Assembly: GCA_947463445.1 (NCBI GenBank)
Contig: CANHRS010000006.1
Span: 1-64,000 of the forward strand
From: Flavobacteriia bacterium
Lineage (GTDB): Bacteria > Bacteroidota > Bacteroidia > Flavobacteriales_D > Crocinitomicaceae
Direction: 5' to 3'
DNA: 64,000 nt
In this document: piece after piece, positions 1 to 8,680 of the stretch
Layout of the letters: each line of letters starts with the position of its first letter
How positions within the stretch are numbered: position 1 is the stretch's first letter
Notes under the pieces: model-generated
The model's database searches: none
What the model saw: the letters and a program-made list of their open reading frames with translations, nothing else
What the model was told of the DNA's origin: nothing
Position numbers and translations under genes: made by a program

Positions 1-1
1 A

Positions 2-118
2 ATAACTGTTGAGTATTCAATTACAGAATATGGCAAGACACTTTCGTCCTTGATTGATGAATTGGCAAACTGGGGTATTGAATATCGAAAGTCTGTCTAT
101 GAGAAAGGAAATAATTAA
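2..118 (+). CDS. HxlR-family transcriptional regulator, C-terminal fragment
   Basis: The window opens inside a reading frame of 38 codons ending in TAA. Its residues VEYSITEYGKTL followed by a short amphipathic stretch with a Trp-Gly (ANWG) match the wing and C-terminal helix of HxlR-type winged-helix regulators, where 'V.YSLTE.GK.L' is the family hallmark. The N-terminal part, with the conserved early Cys and recognition helix, lies outside the window, so target and inducer cannot be judged. It is too short for the ORF track. HxlR proteins usually control a neighbouring oxidoreductase or detoxification gene; that partner is not visible here. Confidence 0.75.
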   Translation: MTVEYSITEYGKTLSSLIDELANWGIEYRKSVYEKGNN

Positions 119-285
119 TTAGTTCTTAAATTGAATTGTCGGGAAGGTTTGGGTGGTCTGTCATACTTGCCGCTAACTTATATATATGCGCAACTTCATA
201 AGACCTAAACATCCATTTTGGGTGAATAGGCGCTATAAGTTTAATTGTTCTATAAATTTAATATTTTATATGTAAACTACAAACC

Positions 286-316
286 AAAAAAGCCCTACAT
301 CTTTGTAAGGCTTTAA
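286..316 (-). terminator. Rho-independent terminator after fabF
   Basis: Read on the minus strand, AAAGCCTTACA-aaga-TGTAGGGCTTT forms a stem with one mismatch and is followed at once by a run of Ts. It begins about 20 bases after the fabF stop codon and ends the suf-fabF transcript. Confidence 0.8.
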
Positions 317-335
317 CTATCATTTTTATATCGTA

Positions 336-1580
336 TTATTTCTCAAACTTCTTAAATATCACCGAAGCAATATGTCCGCCAAATCCAAAGGTATTACTCA
401 TCGCATACGTTAATTTTTTTGGTTCCGCTTTCGCCAATGGGAAGTGGAACAAATCTTTGTATGCAGGTTCAATTTCTGTGGTATTGATGGTTGGTGGAAC
501 CATGTCGTCTTGCAAGGCTTTGATACAAGCAATGGCTTCAATCGCTCCTGCAGCACCTAACAAGTGTCCCGTCATCGATTTTGTTCCGGAAATACTTAAA
601 GATTTACGTTCACCAAACACACGTTTCGCAGCAATCAATTCACTCACATCTCCTTGTGGGGTAGAGGTAGCGTGCATGTTGATGTAGTCGATGTCTGCTG
701 GTGTAATTTCCGCTTCTTCTAACGCCAATTCCATTCCAAGAACTGCGCCTTCCCCTTCTGGGTGTGTTCCTGTTAAATGATAAGCATCTGCAGCCATTCC
801 ACCACCTACTACTTCTCCAAGAATAGTTGCACCACGTTTTACTGCATGCTCGTATTCTTCTAAAATGATTGCTCCAGCACCTTCCCCCATCACAAATCCA
901 TCACGGTGTACGTCAAATGGTCTAGATGCAGTGCTATAGTCGTCGTTGCGTTTCGATAATGCTTGCGCAGAAGAGAATCCGCCTATCGCAGCTTGGTTAA
1001 TCGCTGCTTCCGAACCACCGGAAATAATGATATCCGCCTTGTTCCAACGAATGTAGTTGAACGCGTCAATCAATGCGGTATTGGAAGTGGCACATGCGGA
1101 AACAGGACAATAATTCACCCCACGTAATCCATATTTAATCGAAATAACTCCAGAGGCAATATCTACCAATATTCTTGGGATAAAGAAAGGTGTAAATCGC
1201 GGTGTACCATCCCCCTGACAAAATTCCATCATTTGGTCTTGGAAGGTTTGAATTCCCCCATTTCCAGAACCCCAAATTACCCCAATACGGTTGCAATTTA
1301 AGTTTTCGAAATCCAAGTTTGCTTGTTTCACCGCTTCATCTACGGATACCAAAGCATATTGTGTAAATGGATCGTATTTGCGAATTTCCTTTACATCAAA
1401 ATGTGCTTTTGCATCGTATCCTTTCAATTCGCAAGCGAATGTCGTTTTATATTTTTCGGTGTCAAATTTGGTAATTGGACTAGCGCCACTCACCCCATTT
1501 TTTAGATTCGTCCAGTATTCTTCTACAGAATTTCCAATTGGTGTCAATGCACCCATTCCTGTGATTACAACTCTTCTCAT
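336..1580 (-). CDS. fabF: 3-oxoacyl-ACP synthase II (FabF)
   Basis: Elongating beta-ketoacyl-ACP synthase: condenses malonyl-ACP with acyl-ACP in each cycle of type II fatty acid synthesis in the cytoplasm. At 414 residues it has the normal family length. The thiolase fold carries the full Cys-His-His triad: Cys163 in SACATSN, a His in NMHATSTPQGD near residue 304 and a second in SMTGHLLGAAGA near 340. The C-terminal NTFGFGGHIASV loop is intact. It is the last gene of the minus-strand suf run but is separated from sufT by 217 bases holding a palindromic element, so it may have its own promoter. In many bacteria fabF follows acpP; here no acpP is adjacent. Confidence 0.96.
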   Translation of the reverse strand: MRRVVITGMGALTPIGNSVEEYWTNLKNGVSGASPITKFDTEKYKTTFACELKGYDAKAHFDVKEIRKYDPFTQYALVSVDEAVKQANLDFENLNCNRIGVIWGSGNGGIQTFQDQMMEFCQGDGTPRFTPFFIPRILVDIASGVISIKYGLRGVNYCPVSACATSNTALIDAFNYIRWNKADIIISGGSEAAINQAAIGGFSSAQALSKRNDDYSTASRPFDVHRDGFVMGEGAGAIILEEYEHAVKRGATILGEVVGGGMAADAYHLTGTHPEGEGAVLGMELALEEAEITPADIDYINMHATSTPQGDVSELIAAKRVFGERKSLSISGTKSMTGHLLGAAGAIEAIACIKALQDDMVPPTINTTEIEPAYKDLFHFPLAKAEPKKLTYAMSNTFGFGGHIASVIFKKFEK

Positions 1581-1679
1581 AATACTTTATTTATACTTTG
1601 CTTTATGTCAACTTTGCCAGACGCAGCAGGTCATATTAAATACAAAGTGTCTTACTTAAATATAGTAAATTATATAATA

Positions 1680-1801
1680 GTAAGTTTATTTTAAAAGATA
1701 AAATTCGAGGCGGTTAAGAATTTTATCCCGCAGTTTACTTTAGTAAATGAGGAATGAAATTCGCAAGCCAACGAAGAAGTTTGTTTTTAAAATAGACTTA
1801 C
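1680..1801. repeat. 122-bp fold-back element with 17-bp terminal inverted repeats
   Basis: The left end GTAAGTTTATTTTAAAA and the right end TTTTAAAATAGACTTAC are inverted copies with one mismatch. Inside lies a perfect 9-base hairpin, ATAAAATTC with GAATTTTAT, and a second short one, TTTAC with GTAAA. The arms also show further imperfect pairing, so the unit folds on itself almost end to end. The right terminal repeat covers the sufT stop codon. No coding capacity is seen. It looks like a MITE- or REP-like element, or an elaborate intercistronic stem. Confidence 0.6.
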
Positions 1802-2100
1802 AAAAATCCTAATTCTAGTTTTGCCTCTTCAGACATCATATCCTTATCCCAAGTGGGTTCAAATACAATATTCACCTTACACGAAGCAACACCTTCCACA
1901 GATGCTACTTTGTCTTCTACCTCCTTCGGCATCGTTTCTGCCACAGGACAATTTGGGGAAGTTAAAGTCATGTCAATCTCCACATGGTTTTCAGGAGAAA
2001 TTTTCACTTCATAAATCAATCCTAATTCATATACATCCACAGGAATTTCTGGATCGTATATGGTTTTTAGCATGTCAACAATTTTGTTTTCTAATTCCAT
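1798..2100 (-). CDS. sufT: SUF system Fe-S assembly protein, MIP18/DUF59 family (SufT-like)
   Basis: Small (100-residue) MIP18-type protein of the DUF59 superfamily. Members help mature or deliver Fe-S clusters. The sequence shows the family pattern: KTIYDPEIPVDVYELGLIYEV near the N-terminus and the cysteine motif TSPNCPVAETMP in the middle, followed by VNIVFEPTWDKDMMSEEAKLELG. It starts 6 bases after the sufE stop and is the last suf gene before the palindromic element that contains its own stop codon. Its place directly after sufS-sufE supports the SUF role over the related PaaD function, since no phenylacetate genes are near. Confidence 0.88.
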   Translation of the reverse strand: MELENKIVDMLKTIYDPEIPVDVYELGLIYEVKISPENHVEIDMTLTSPNCPVAETMPKEVEDKVASVEGVASCKVNIVFEPTWDKDMMSEEAKLELGFL

Positions 2101-2106
2101 CCTATT

Positions 2107-2529
2107 TTATTTTGTAGTGCCAAGGGCTACTAATGATGCCATTTTCATTTTTTTTACCATACTCGCTAAACCGTTTGATCGGGTAGGAGAGAGGTGTTCA
2201 TGCAAGCCAATACGATCGATGAAAAACAATTCATTTTTAAGAATTTCTTCTGGCGTTTCATTGTCCAATACGCGAATAAGCAAGCCAATAATTCCTTTCG
2301 TAATTATCGCGTCAGAATCTGCTTTGAAGTGCATAGTACCTTCCCGAAATTCTGCATCTAACCAAACTTTCGACTGACATCCTTCAATGATGCGGTCTTC
2401 TGTTTTTTTATCGTCCGCTATTTTTGGTAAATCTTTTCCTAACTCGATGAGGTACTCGTATTTCTCCATCCAATCGTCGTAGATTGCAAAGTCCTCAATG
2501 ACCTCTTCTTGTTTTTCTTGTAGTGTCAT
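2107..2529 (-). CDS. sufE: Cysteine desulfuration protein SufE
   Basis: Sulfur acceptor that takes persulfide from SufS, stimulates the desulfurase and passes sulfur to the SufBCD scaffold. The 140-residue length fits. The acceptor cysteine is Cys51 in the conserved loop RIIEGCQSKVWLDA, and the later segment DAIITKGIIGLLIRVL is typical of the family. It lies 6 bases downstream of sufS, so the two partner enzymes are very likely made together. Confidence 0.95.
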   Translation of the reverse strand: MTLQEKQEEVIEDFAIYDDWMEKYEYLIELGKDLPKIADDKKTEDRIIEGCQSKVWLDAEFREGTMHFKADSDAIITKGIIGLLIRVLDNETPEEILKNELFFIDRIGLHEHLSPTRSNGLASMVKKMKMASLVALGTTK

Positions 2530-2535
2530 AGTGCG

Positions 2536-3771
2536 TTATTTAAGCATCGTAATGGCTTTTTCCAAAGCGCCGATAAAAGTGTCTATTTCTTGTTTGGTAT
2601 TGTAAAATGCAAACGATGCACGCACAGTCCCTGGAATACGATAAAAATCCATCAATGGTTGGGTGCAATGATGTCCCGTACGTACAGCAATACCTTGTTT
2701 ATCCAACAAAGTACCCAAATCAAACGGATGTATTCCATCGATAACAAACGATACAACACTTGTTTTCTTTTTAGATTCACCAACAATGTGTAAGCCCTCA
2801 AACGTTAACAATAAGTCATGCGCATAATCTGCTAATTCTAATTCATGACGTTCAATGTCTTCGATGTTAAATTGACTCAAATATTCAATGGCTTTCCCCA
2901 AACATATAGCACCTGCAATATGTGGTGTGCCGGCTTCAAATTTGAAAGGTAATTCGTTATACGTTGTTTTTTCGAATGTCACTTTCGCAATCATATCGCC
3001 ACCACCTTGGTAGGGAGGCATTTTATTTAAAAGTGCTTCTTTACCATATAATACGCCAATACCAGTTGGACCAAATACTTTATGTCCGGAGAATGCAAAG
3101 AAATCACAATCTAATTCCTGTACATCAATCTTGGTATGTTGGATACTTTGTGCACCGTCGATGAGTACTTTTGCACCAACAGCATGCGCGCTAATAATCA
3201 TTTTTTTGATTGGGTTGATTGTTCCAAGCGTATTGGAAATGTGGGTAACCGAAACTAATTTCGTTTTTGGGGAAAGTAATTTCTCATATTCCTCCAATAA
3301 TAAATCCCCTTTTTTACTAATTGGAATTACTTTTAGTACACAGCCAACGCGTTCACATAGCATTTGCCAAGGAACAATGTTGGAATGGTGTTCCATGTGA
3401 GAAATAATAATTTCATCACCCGCTTGTAACAAAGCACCAAAAGAATTTGCTACTAGATTAATACTATCGGTAGTTCCTTTCGTGAAAATGATTTCGTGCG
3501 TATGTTTTGCGTGAATATAGTTAGCGATAGTTGCGCGTGCTGCCTCATATTCATTGGTCGCCTTTTGACTTAAGTGATGGACACCTCGGTGAATATTCGC
3601 ATTGTTTTTGGTGTAATATAAATTGATTGCGTCAATAACCGATTGTGGTTTTTGAGAGGTCGCACCATTATCAAAATAAATCAAATTTTTCCCATAAATG
3701 GTTTGACGTAATGCAGGAAAATCTTCTCTAACTTCTCTACTGGATAATTTTCTTTTAGGACGTGTTTCCAT
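2536..3771 (-). CDS. sufS: Cysteine desulfurase SufS (class II, PLP enzyme)
   Basis: PLP-dependent cysteine desulfurase that removes sulfur from L-cysteine for Fe-S cluster building. At 411 residues it has the usual SufS length. Visible landmarks are IYFDNGATSQKPQSV at the N-terminus, HHSNIVPWQ in the cofactor pocket, DGAQS with the PLP-pyridine Asp, the PLP lysine in SGHKVFGPTGIG, and the catalytic cysteine in RTGHHCTQPLM. The short loop around that cysteine marks the class II (SufS/CsdA) type, which needs SufE, encoded next door. A 21-base gap separates it from tlyA upstream. Confidence 0.96.
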   Translation of the reverse strand: METRPKRKLSSREVREDFPALRQTIYGKNLIYFDNGATSQKPQSVIDAINLYYTKNNANIHRGVHHLSQKATNEYEAARATIANYIHAKHTHEIIFTKGTTDSINLVANSFGALLQAGDEIIISHMEHHSNIVPWQMLCERVGCVLKVIPISKKGDLLLEEYEKLLSPKTKLVSVTHISNTLGTINPIKKMIISAHAVGAKVLIDGAQSIQHTKIDVQELDCDFFAFSGHKVFGPTGIGVLYGKEALLNKMPPYQGGGDMIAKVTFEKTTYNELPFKFEAGTPHIAGAICLGKAIEYLSQFNIEDIERHELELADYAHDLLLTFEGLHIVGESKKKTSVVSFVIDGIHPFDLGTLLDKQGIAVRTGHHCTQPLMDFYRIPGTVRASFAFYNTKQEIDTFIGALEKAITMLK

Positions 3772-3792
3772 TTGGTGAAATGTTTGTTTAAG

Positions 3793-4527
3793 TTAGTTAT
3801 TTTTTTTCAACCACATTAAAAATTCGCGATTACCATCTCCACCTAATAATGGGGATTCAATGCTCTCTTGAACGGTAAAATTACTACGCAAAGCATACGT
3901 TTTTACCTGTTCTAAAATTTCAGGATATAGTTTTTGGTTTTTTACAATTCCTTTTTTGGAAATGTTTTCTCTTCCTGCTTCAAATTGTGGTTTTACCAAT
4001 GCGATAATATCGCCACCCATAGTGATAAATGGGTGTAAGAAAGGAAATATTTTTTCAAGCGAAATAAAGGAAACATCAATTACGATGATTCCTACTTGTT
4101 CCGGAATATGGCGTAAGGTTAATTCACGCGCATGGGTTTGTTGTAAATCGATAACCTTTGGGTTGGATTTAATACGTTCGTGTAATTGGTTTGTGCCAAC
4201 ATCCACACAATATACTTTGGCAATATCTTTACTTAATAATACCTCCGTAAATCCGCCTGTTGAAGCGCCAAGGTCCATGGCTGTTTTTCCTGCTACTGGA
4301 ATATCCCAAGTTTCTAAGGCTTTTAATAATTTTAAAGCACCGCGAGATACCCATGGTAATTCTTCTTCAATCAGTTCTATAACTGCTGTTTCAGCGATTT
4401 TTTTTCCAGGTTTATTGATTAATTTCCCATCGACTTTTACACCAACTTCTTCAATCATTTTTTCTGCTCGAACGCGAGTAGAAATTAAACCTCTGTTTAC
4501 TAGTATTTTATCTAATCGCTCTTCCAT
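3793..4527 (-). CDS. tlyA: TlyA-family rRNA 2'-O-methyltransferase (S4 + FtsJ domains)
   Basis: Predicted ribosomal RNA cytidine 2'-O-methyltransferase. Residues 1-60 form an S4 RNA-binding domain (RLDKILVNRGLISTRVRAEKMI). The rest is a Rossmann-type methyltransferase with the SAM loop AMDLGASTGGFTEVLL and later IIVIDVSFISL and ALVKPQFEAGRE. TlyA proteins can methylate 16S and/or 23S rRNA; some are annotated as hemolysins, but nothing here supports that. Position is odd: it sits inside the suf operon, 7 bases after sufD and 21 bases before sufS, so it should be co-transcribed with Fe-S assembly genes. No Fe-S motif is seen in the protein itself. Confidence 0.93.
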   Translation of the reverse strand: MEERLDKILVNRGLISTRVRAEKMIEEVGVKVDGKLINKPGKKIAETAVIELIEEELPWVSRGALKLLKALETWDIPVAGKTAMDLGASTGGFTEVLLSKDIAKVYCVDVGTNQLHERIKSNPKVIDLQQTHARELTLRHIPEQVGIIVIDVSFISLEKIFPFLHPFITMGGDIIALVKPQFEAGRENISKKGIVKNQKLYPEILEQVKTYALRSNFTVQESIESPLLGGDGNREFLMWLKKNN

Positions 4528-4534
4528 GTAGCGT

Positions 4535-5812
4535 TTACCCTTTATTTACACCTAACTTATTGTTTACAAGTGTTGTCACTTTTTCTTTTACTGCTTCAGA
4601 AGTAAATTTATCGAGTACGTCACCTATAAATCCATGTAAAAGTAAACTTTTTGCTGATTTTTCTGAAATTCCGCGAGCACGTAAATAGAAAATCGCTTCT
4701 TCGTCAATTTGCCCAGTGGTAGAACCATGTGAACATTTCACATCATCCGCATAAATCTCTAATTCTGGTTTGGAGTTCATGGAAGCGTTATCACTCAACA
4801 ATACGTTTGCATTGGATTGAAATGCATTAATTTTTTGTGCGTCTTGGCGAACAAACACTTTCCCATTAAACACACCCGTCGACGCATCATCCAATACGCC
4901 TTTGTATAATTCATTCGAAATACAATGTGCTACTTTATGGTCTACGGTAGTATGGTTGTCAACTACTTGTTTGTCATTTAATAAATAGGTTCCAAAAAGA
5001 TTTGTCTCCGCATTTTCACCGATAACCTGCACATGTACATTGTTGCGTACAATGGATCCGGAAAAGGTAGAGGTGGTTAAGGTAAAAGTAGAATCACGTT
5101 CTTGGATTACTTGTTCTGTACCAATGTGAAAATCACCCGCACCTTCCGCTTGAATTTTGTCTACAAACAATTTTGCGTTTTGTTCGAGATGAATTTCACT
5201 GATGGTGTTTGTAAAGTTTTGCGAAGAATTTTCTCCATAATAACTAAACGTAATATGCGCTTGTGTATTTTCAAGTGCATGGATGATATTACGCGTACTA
5301 GCGATGTTGTTCGAACCAGTTGTCAAATGAATAATTTGAATACTTTGTTTAGCGGCAATATTTTTAGAGATGCTAATCGCAACACCATCTGTCGCATAAT
5401 ACGTATTGATTGCATTAAAAATTTCACCTTCCACAGCAATGTTTTTGGTAGAATTTTCAGCAATCCATTCCGGAGAAACTTGACTTAATGGACTTACTTG
5501 CAGTCCTGTTTCCGGAATAATTTCGGATAAAGTTTCGGAGTAAAATCCATTAATAAATACCAAAATAGATCCCGTTAATCCTTCTATTTTATAATTTTCG
5601 ATAGACGGTATTTCAGAAGAAATTTGTATCGCAAAATGAGCGTTTGCAATACGTGCAGTACGCGTGTATTTCCATGCTTCTGTACGTGTAGTTGGAAAAA
5701 CATTTTGAGAAAGGGTTGCAAATGCAAGTGCTCTTTGTGTTTCTGGAATTACTAATTTAACTCCTTCCAATGCAATACGTTCGTGAAATTTAGTGATTTG
5801 ATCCATGTTCAA
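4535..5812 (-). CDS. sufD: Fe-S cluster assembly protein SufD
   Basis: Scaffold subunit that pairs with SufB and the ATPase SufC. The C-terminal half shows the SufBD beta-helix pattern, with ADDVKCSHGSTTGQIDEEAIFYLRARGISEKSAKSLLLHGF, containing the conserved Cys-Ser-His of SufD. The N-terminal half (RTEAWKYTRTARI) is the typical helical part. Length 425 residues is normal. A second Met at residue 3 could be the start; the choice changes two residues only. It is separated from sufC by 130 bases that hold a palindromic repeat. Confidence 0.94.
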   Translation of the reverse strand: MNMDQITKFHERIALEGVKLVIPETQRALAFATLSQNVFPTTRTEAWKYTRTARIANAHFAIQISSEIPSIENYKIEGLTGSILVFINGFYSETLSEIIPETGLQVSPLSQVSPEWIAENSTKNIAVEGEIFNAINTYYATDGVAISISKNIAAKQSIQIIHLTTGSNNIASTRNIIHALENTQAHITFSYYGENSSQNFTNTISEIHLEQNAKLFVDKIQAEGAGDFHIGTEQVIQERDSTFTLTTSTFSGSIVRNNVHVQVIGENAETNLFGTYLLNDKQVVDNHTTVDHKVAHCISNELYKGVLDDASTGVFNGKVFVRQDAQKINAFQSNANVLLSDNASMNSKPELEIYADDVKCSHGSTTGQIDEEAIFYLRARGISEKSAKSLLLHGFIGDVLDKFTSEAVKEKVTTLVNNKLGVNKG

Positions 5813-5846
5813 ATTCGATGTAAATTCAATTATTCATTTTTAATAT

Positions 5847-5946
5847 CCTCGTAGGCTGATGCTCCCATAGGTTTAGGCTCTCGAAACCTAACTTTTCCTC
5901 AGCCTGAGGTTTCGTATGCTGAGGTTCTCGAAGCATCGAAGCCTAG
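5847..5946. repeat. About 100-bp palindromic intergenic repeat between sufC and sufD
   Basis: The outer arms TAGGCTGATGCT and AGCATCGAAGCCTA are inverted copies apart from a 2-base bulge. Inside are two perfect smaller hairpins, TAGGTTT with AAACCTA, and CCTCA with TGAGG. GC content is clearly above the flanks. The right outer arm contains the TAG stop of sufC. The composition and nested stems resemble REP-like elements scattered between genes in this phylum. Confidence 0.65.
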
Positions 5947-6695
5947 TCAGCAAATTCAGCTTTAATCCAATCGTATCCTTTTTCTTCTAACTCTAAAGCC
6001 AATTCTTTTGGACCTGTTTTTACAATTCTTCCATTGTATAGTACGTGTACAAAGTCAGGAACGATATAATCTAGCAAACGTTGGTAGTGGGTAATAACGA
6101 TGGTTGCATTCTCTTTGGTTTTCAAGGTGTTTACCCCATTTGCCACGATACGTAATGCATCGATATCCAAACCAGAATCGGTCTCATCCAAGATGGATAA
6201 TTTTGGTTGTAACATCGCCATTTGAAAGATTTCGTTACGTTTTTTCTCACCTCCTGAAAAACCTTCGTTTACGGAACGCGATGCTAATTTTGCATCCAAT
6301 TCCACAATCTTAGATTTCTCACGCACCAATTGCATGAAGTCTTTTGCAGAAATTTGCTCCTCTCCTTTATATTCTCGGATTTCATTTAAGGCAGTACGCA
6401 AAAAGTTAATGTTTGAAACACCAGGGATTTCTACAGGATATTGGAAAGCTAAGAACAAACCTTCACGTGCACGATCTTCGGTAGATAGTTCCAATAAATC
6501 TTTACCGTCAAAATCTACAGATCCTGCTGTAATTTCATATTCTTCACGACCAGCAAGCACAGATGCCAAAGTACTCTTTCCAGCACCGTTAGGACCCATA
6601 ATTGCATGTACTTCACCAGCTTTAACTTCTAAATTTAATCCTTTTAGAATTTCTTTTCCTTCGATGGAAGCGTGTAAATCGTTTATTTTTATCAT
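5943..6695 (-). CDS. sufC: Fe-S cluster assembly ATPase SufC
   Basis: ABC-type ATPase that drives the SufBD scaffold in the cytoplasm; it is not a transporter. The 250-residue protein has Walker A GPNGAGKST, the SufC-typical signature SGGEKKRNEIFQM, Walker B with D-loop LSILDETDSGLDIDAL, and the switch His in VITHYQRLLDYI. It lies between sufB and sufD, with repeat elements on both sides. Its TAG stop codon is inside the palindromic repeat downstream, so the last residues may have been set by insertion of that element. Confidence 0.97.
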   Translation of the reverse strand: MIKINDLHASIEGKEILKGLNLEVKAGEVHAIMGPNGAGKSTLASVLAGREEYEITAGSVDFDGKDLLELSTEDRAREGLFLAFQYPVEIPGVSNINFLRTALNEIREYKGEEQISAKDFMQLVREKSKIVELDAKLASRSVNEGFSGGEKKRNEIFQMAMLQPKLSILDETDSGLDIDALRIVANGVNTLKTKENATIVITHYQRLLDYIVPDFVHVLYNGRIVKTGPKELALELEEKGYDWIKAEFAD

Positions 6696-6725
6696 CTTAA
6701 AAAAATTTAATAATATTTGGTATCG

Positions 6726-6805
6726 TAGCTCTTTGTCGCGACAAAGAGTTGATGTGTCACTCTAAGCGGAGTCAAATCGTCACTCTGAGCGGAGTCAAAG
6801 AGCTA
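6726..6805. repeat. REP-like repeat between sufB and sufC: two GTCACTCTrAGCGGAGTCAAA units inside an inverted repeat
   Basis: Two near-identical 21-base units (6756-6776 and 6779-6799, one A/G difference) lie in direct orientation. The whole is bounded by TAGCTCTTTG on the left and CAAAGAGCTA on the right, a perfect 10-base inverted pair; CTTTGTCGCGACAAAG near the left end is itself a perfect palindrome. The motif 'TTGACTCCGCTTAGAGTGAC' is of a kind found between genes in many flavobacterial genomes (recalled, not searched). The right arm contains the sufB stop codon. Confidence 0.75.
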
Positions 6806-8254
6806 TCCAACTGAACCTTCAAGGCTTATCGCCAACAATTTCTGTGCTTCCACAGCAAATTCCATCGGCAATTGGTTTAATACTTCCTTGCAGTATCCAT
6901 TCACAATCAAGCTTATCGCTTTTTCTTCACTTATTCCGCGTTGTAAACAATAGAATATTTGATCTTCTCCAATTTTGGAAGTGGTAGCTTCGTGTTCAAT
7001 TTTAGCACTGCTATTTTTACACTCGATGTATGGGAAAGTATGTGCACCACACGTATCTCCCATTAATAAGGAGTCGCATTGCGAAAAGTTTCGTGCGTTT
7101 TGCGCTTGCTTATGTATTTGAACAAGACCTCGGTAAGAGTTGTGCGACTTTCCAGCAGAAATTCCTTTAGAAATAATGGTACTCTTCGTATTTTTTCCAA
7201 GGTGAATCATCTTAGTTCCAGTATCCGCCTGTTGGAAGTTATTCGTTACTGCTACGGAGTAGAATTCACCAATCGAATGATCTCCTTTTAAGATACAGGA
7301 TGGATATTTCCAGGTTACTGCAGAACCAGTTTCCACTTGTGTCCATGAAATTTTAGCATTTTTCTCACAAATTCCACGTTTAGTCACAAAATTAAAAATC
7401 CCACCTTTCCCATCTTTATCTCCTGGATACCAGTTTTGTACGGTGGAGTATTTTATTTCAGCATCGTCCAAAGCAATTAATTCTACAACTGCAGCGTGCA
7501 ATTGATTTTCATCGCGTTGAGGAGCTGTACAACCTTCTAAGTAGGATACATAAGCACCTTGATCTGCAACTACTAGCGTACGCTCAAATTGTCCTGTTCC
7601 TCCTTCGTTGATTCGGAAGTAAGTAGACAATTCCATCGGACAACGAACTCCTTTTGGAATATAACAAAATGATCCATCCGTAAATACCGCGCCGTTAAGT
7701 GCAGCATAAAAATTATCGGTGTGTGGAACAACCGTTCCCATGTATTTTTTAACCAATTCCGGATACTCTTTTACTGCATCGGAAAAAGAACAAAAAATAA
7801 TGCCTAATTCACTTAATTTTTCTTTAAAAGAGGTTGCAACAGAAACAGAATCCATCACAAAGTCAACCGCCATGTTAGTGCCTGTCAAACGTTGTTGTTC
7901 GTCCATCGAAATCCCCAATTTTTTCATGGTTTCTTTCATTTCCGGCTCCACATCGTCCCAACTTTCATATTTCTTTTTCTGTTTTGGTGCAGAATAATAA
8001 ATAATATCTTGAAAGTTTGGTTTTTCGTAGGTAACATGTGCCCATTCTGGTTCAGTCATCGCTTGCCAAGCTTTGAAAGCGGTCAATCGATACTCTAACA
8101 ACCAAGATGGCTCTTCTTTCTTTGCAGAAATAAAACGAATAATGTCTTCATTCAATCCTTTCGGTGCTTGATCAGACTCAATATTGGTAACAAAACCAAA
8201 CTTATATTCTTGATTCTCTAAATCTTTTGCTAATTGATCTTCGGTATAACTCAT
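6803..8254 (-). CDS. sufB: Fe-S cluster assembly protein SufB
   Basis: Core scaffold subunit on which the nascent Fe-S cluster is assembled with SufC and SufD. I place the start at [21 protein letters not shown], giving 483 residues, the family's normal size. The ORF track's longer version would overlap sufA by 74 bases and adds 28 residues unlike SufB. Conserved blocks include [41 protein letters not shown] and the C-terminal [39 protein letters not shown]. It follows sufA by 10 bases. The TAG stop lies in the REP-like repeat. Confidence 0.97.
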   Translation of the reverse strand: MSYTEDQLAKDLENQEYKFGFVTNIESDQAPKGLNEDIIRFISAKKEEPSWLLEYRLTAFKAWQAMTEPEWAHVTYEKPNFQDIIYYSAPKQKKKYESWDDVEPEMKETMKKLGISMDEQQRLTGTNMAVDFVMDSVSVATSFKEKLSELGIIFCSFSDAVKEYPELVKKYMGTVVPHTDNFYAALNGAVFTDGSFCYIPKGVRCPMELSTYFRINEGGTGQFERTLVVADQGAYVSYLEGCTAPQRDENQLHAAVVELIALDDAEIKYSTVQNWYPGDKDGKGGIFNFVTKRGICEKNAKISWTQVETGSAVTWKYPSCILKGDHSIGEFYSVAVTNNFQQADTGTKMIHLGKNTKSTIISKGISAGKSHNSYRGLVQIHKQAQNARNFSQCDSLLMGDTCGAHTFPYIECKNSSAKIEHEATTSKIGEDQIFYCLQRGISEEKAISLIVNGYCKEVLNQLPMEFAVEAQKLLAISLEGSVG

Positions 8255-8264
8255 ACTAGTTTTG

Positions 8265-8588
8265 TTAGATAGAAAAACTTTCCCCACATCCACAAGTTCT
8301 TCCTGCGTTCGGATTTTCAAAGACAAATCCTTTTCCATTCAATCCTCCTGAAAAATCAAGGGTTGTACCAATTAAATAGAGAAAACTTTTCTTATCTACA
8401 ACCACCTTCATGCCATTGTCTTCAAAGATTTTATCGTCTTCTTTATCTTCGTTGTCAAATTTTAACTGGTACATCAAACCAGAACAACCTCCACCTTCGA
8501 CACCAACACGGATGAAATATCCTTCTTTGTTTTCGTCTTCCATTAGTCTAATGGCTTGTTTCTTAGCGTTATCTGTTATTTTAATCAT
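8265..8588 (-). CDS. sufA: HesB/IscA-type Fe-S carrier (SufA)
   Basis: A-type Fe-S carrier that accepts clusters from SufBCD and hands them to apo-proteins. The three cluster-binding cysteines are all present: Cys35 in [12 protein letters not shown] and Cys99/Cys101 in [11 protein letters not shown] at the C-terminus, the exact family pattern. Length is 107 residues. It is the first gene of the minus-strand suf operon, 10 bases before sufB, with a promoter match about 60 bases upstream. IscA and SufA cannot be told apart by sequence; the operon decides the name. Confidence 0.94.
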   Translation of the reverse strand: MIKITDNAKKQAIRLMEDENKEGYFIRVGVEGGGCSGLMYQLKFDNEDKEDDKIFEDNGMKVVVDKKSFLYLIGTTLDFSGGLNGKGFVFENPNAGRTCGCGESFSI

Positions 8589-8649
8589 AGGGATGAATCT
8601 TAAAAATGGTGTTATTTAGATTAATTATAAATAAAATAATTTTTCGGTA

Positions 8650-8680
8650 CAAAAATACCCTTTTTGTGGTATTGAACCAA
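8650..8680 (-). promoter_or_regulatory. Candidate promoter of the suf operon
   Basis: On the minus strand TTG (8680-8678) is followed after 20 bases by TATTTTTG (8657-8650). This fits the Bacteroidota primary sigma pattern TTG-N19-TAnnTTTG closely, with one extra spacer base. The predicted start lies about 55 bases before the sufA ATG. No IscR- or Fur-like site was recognised nearby. Confidence 0.6.

Noticed and set aside
119-285. Possible integron-like attC site or small gene after the HxlR fragment
   Set aside because: There is an 8-base inverted pair (AACTTATA/TATAAGTT) and GCCGCTAAC/GGCGCTATA ends, but no proper GTTRRRY pairing, no integrase and no cassette array.
3793-4527. TlyA as a hemolysin
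   Set aside because: The S4 plus FtsJ-type methyltransferase architecture explains the protein; hemolysin naming is historical.
6803-8338. SufB start at the ORF-track position
   Set aside because: It would overlap sufA by 74 bases, and the extra 28 residues are not SufB-like; the internal MSYTEDQL start fits family length.
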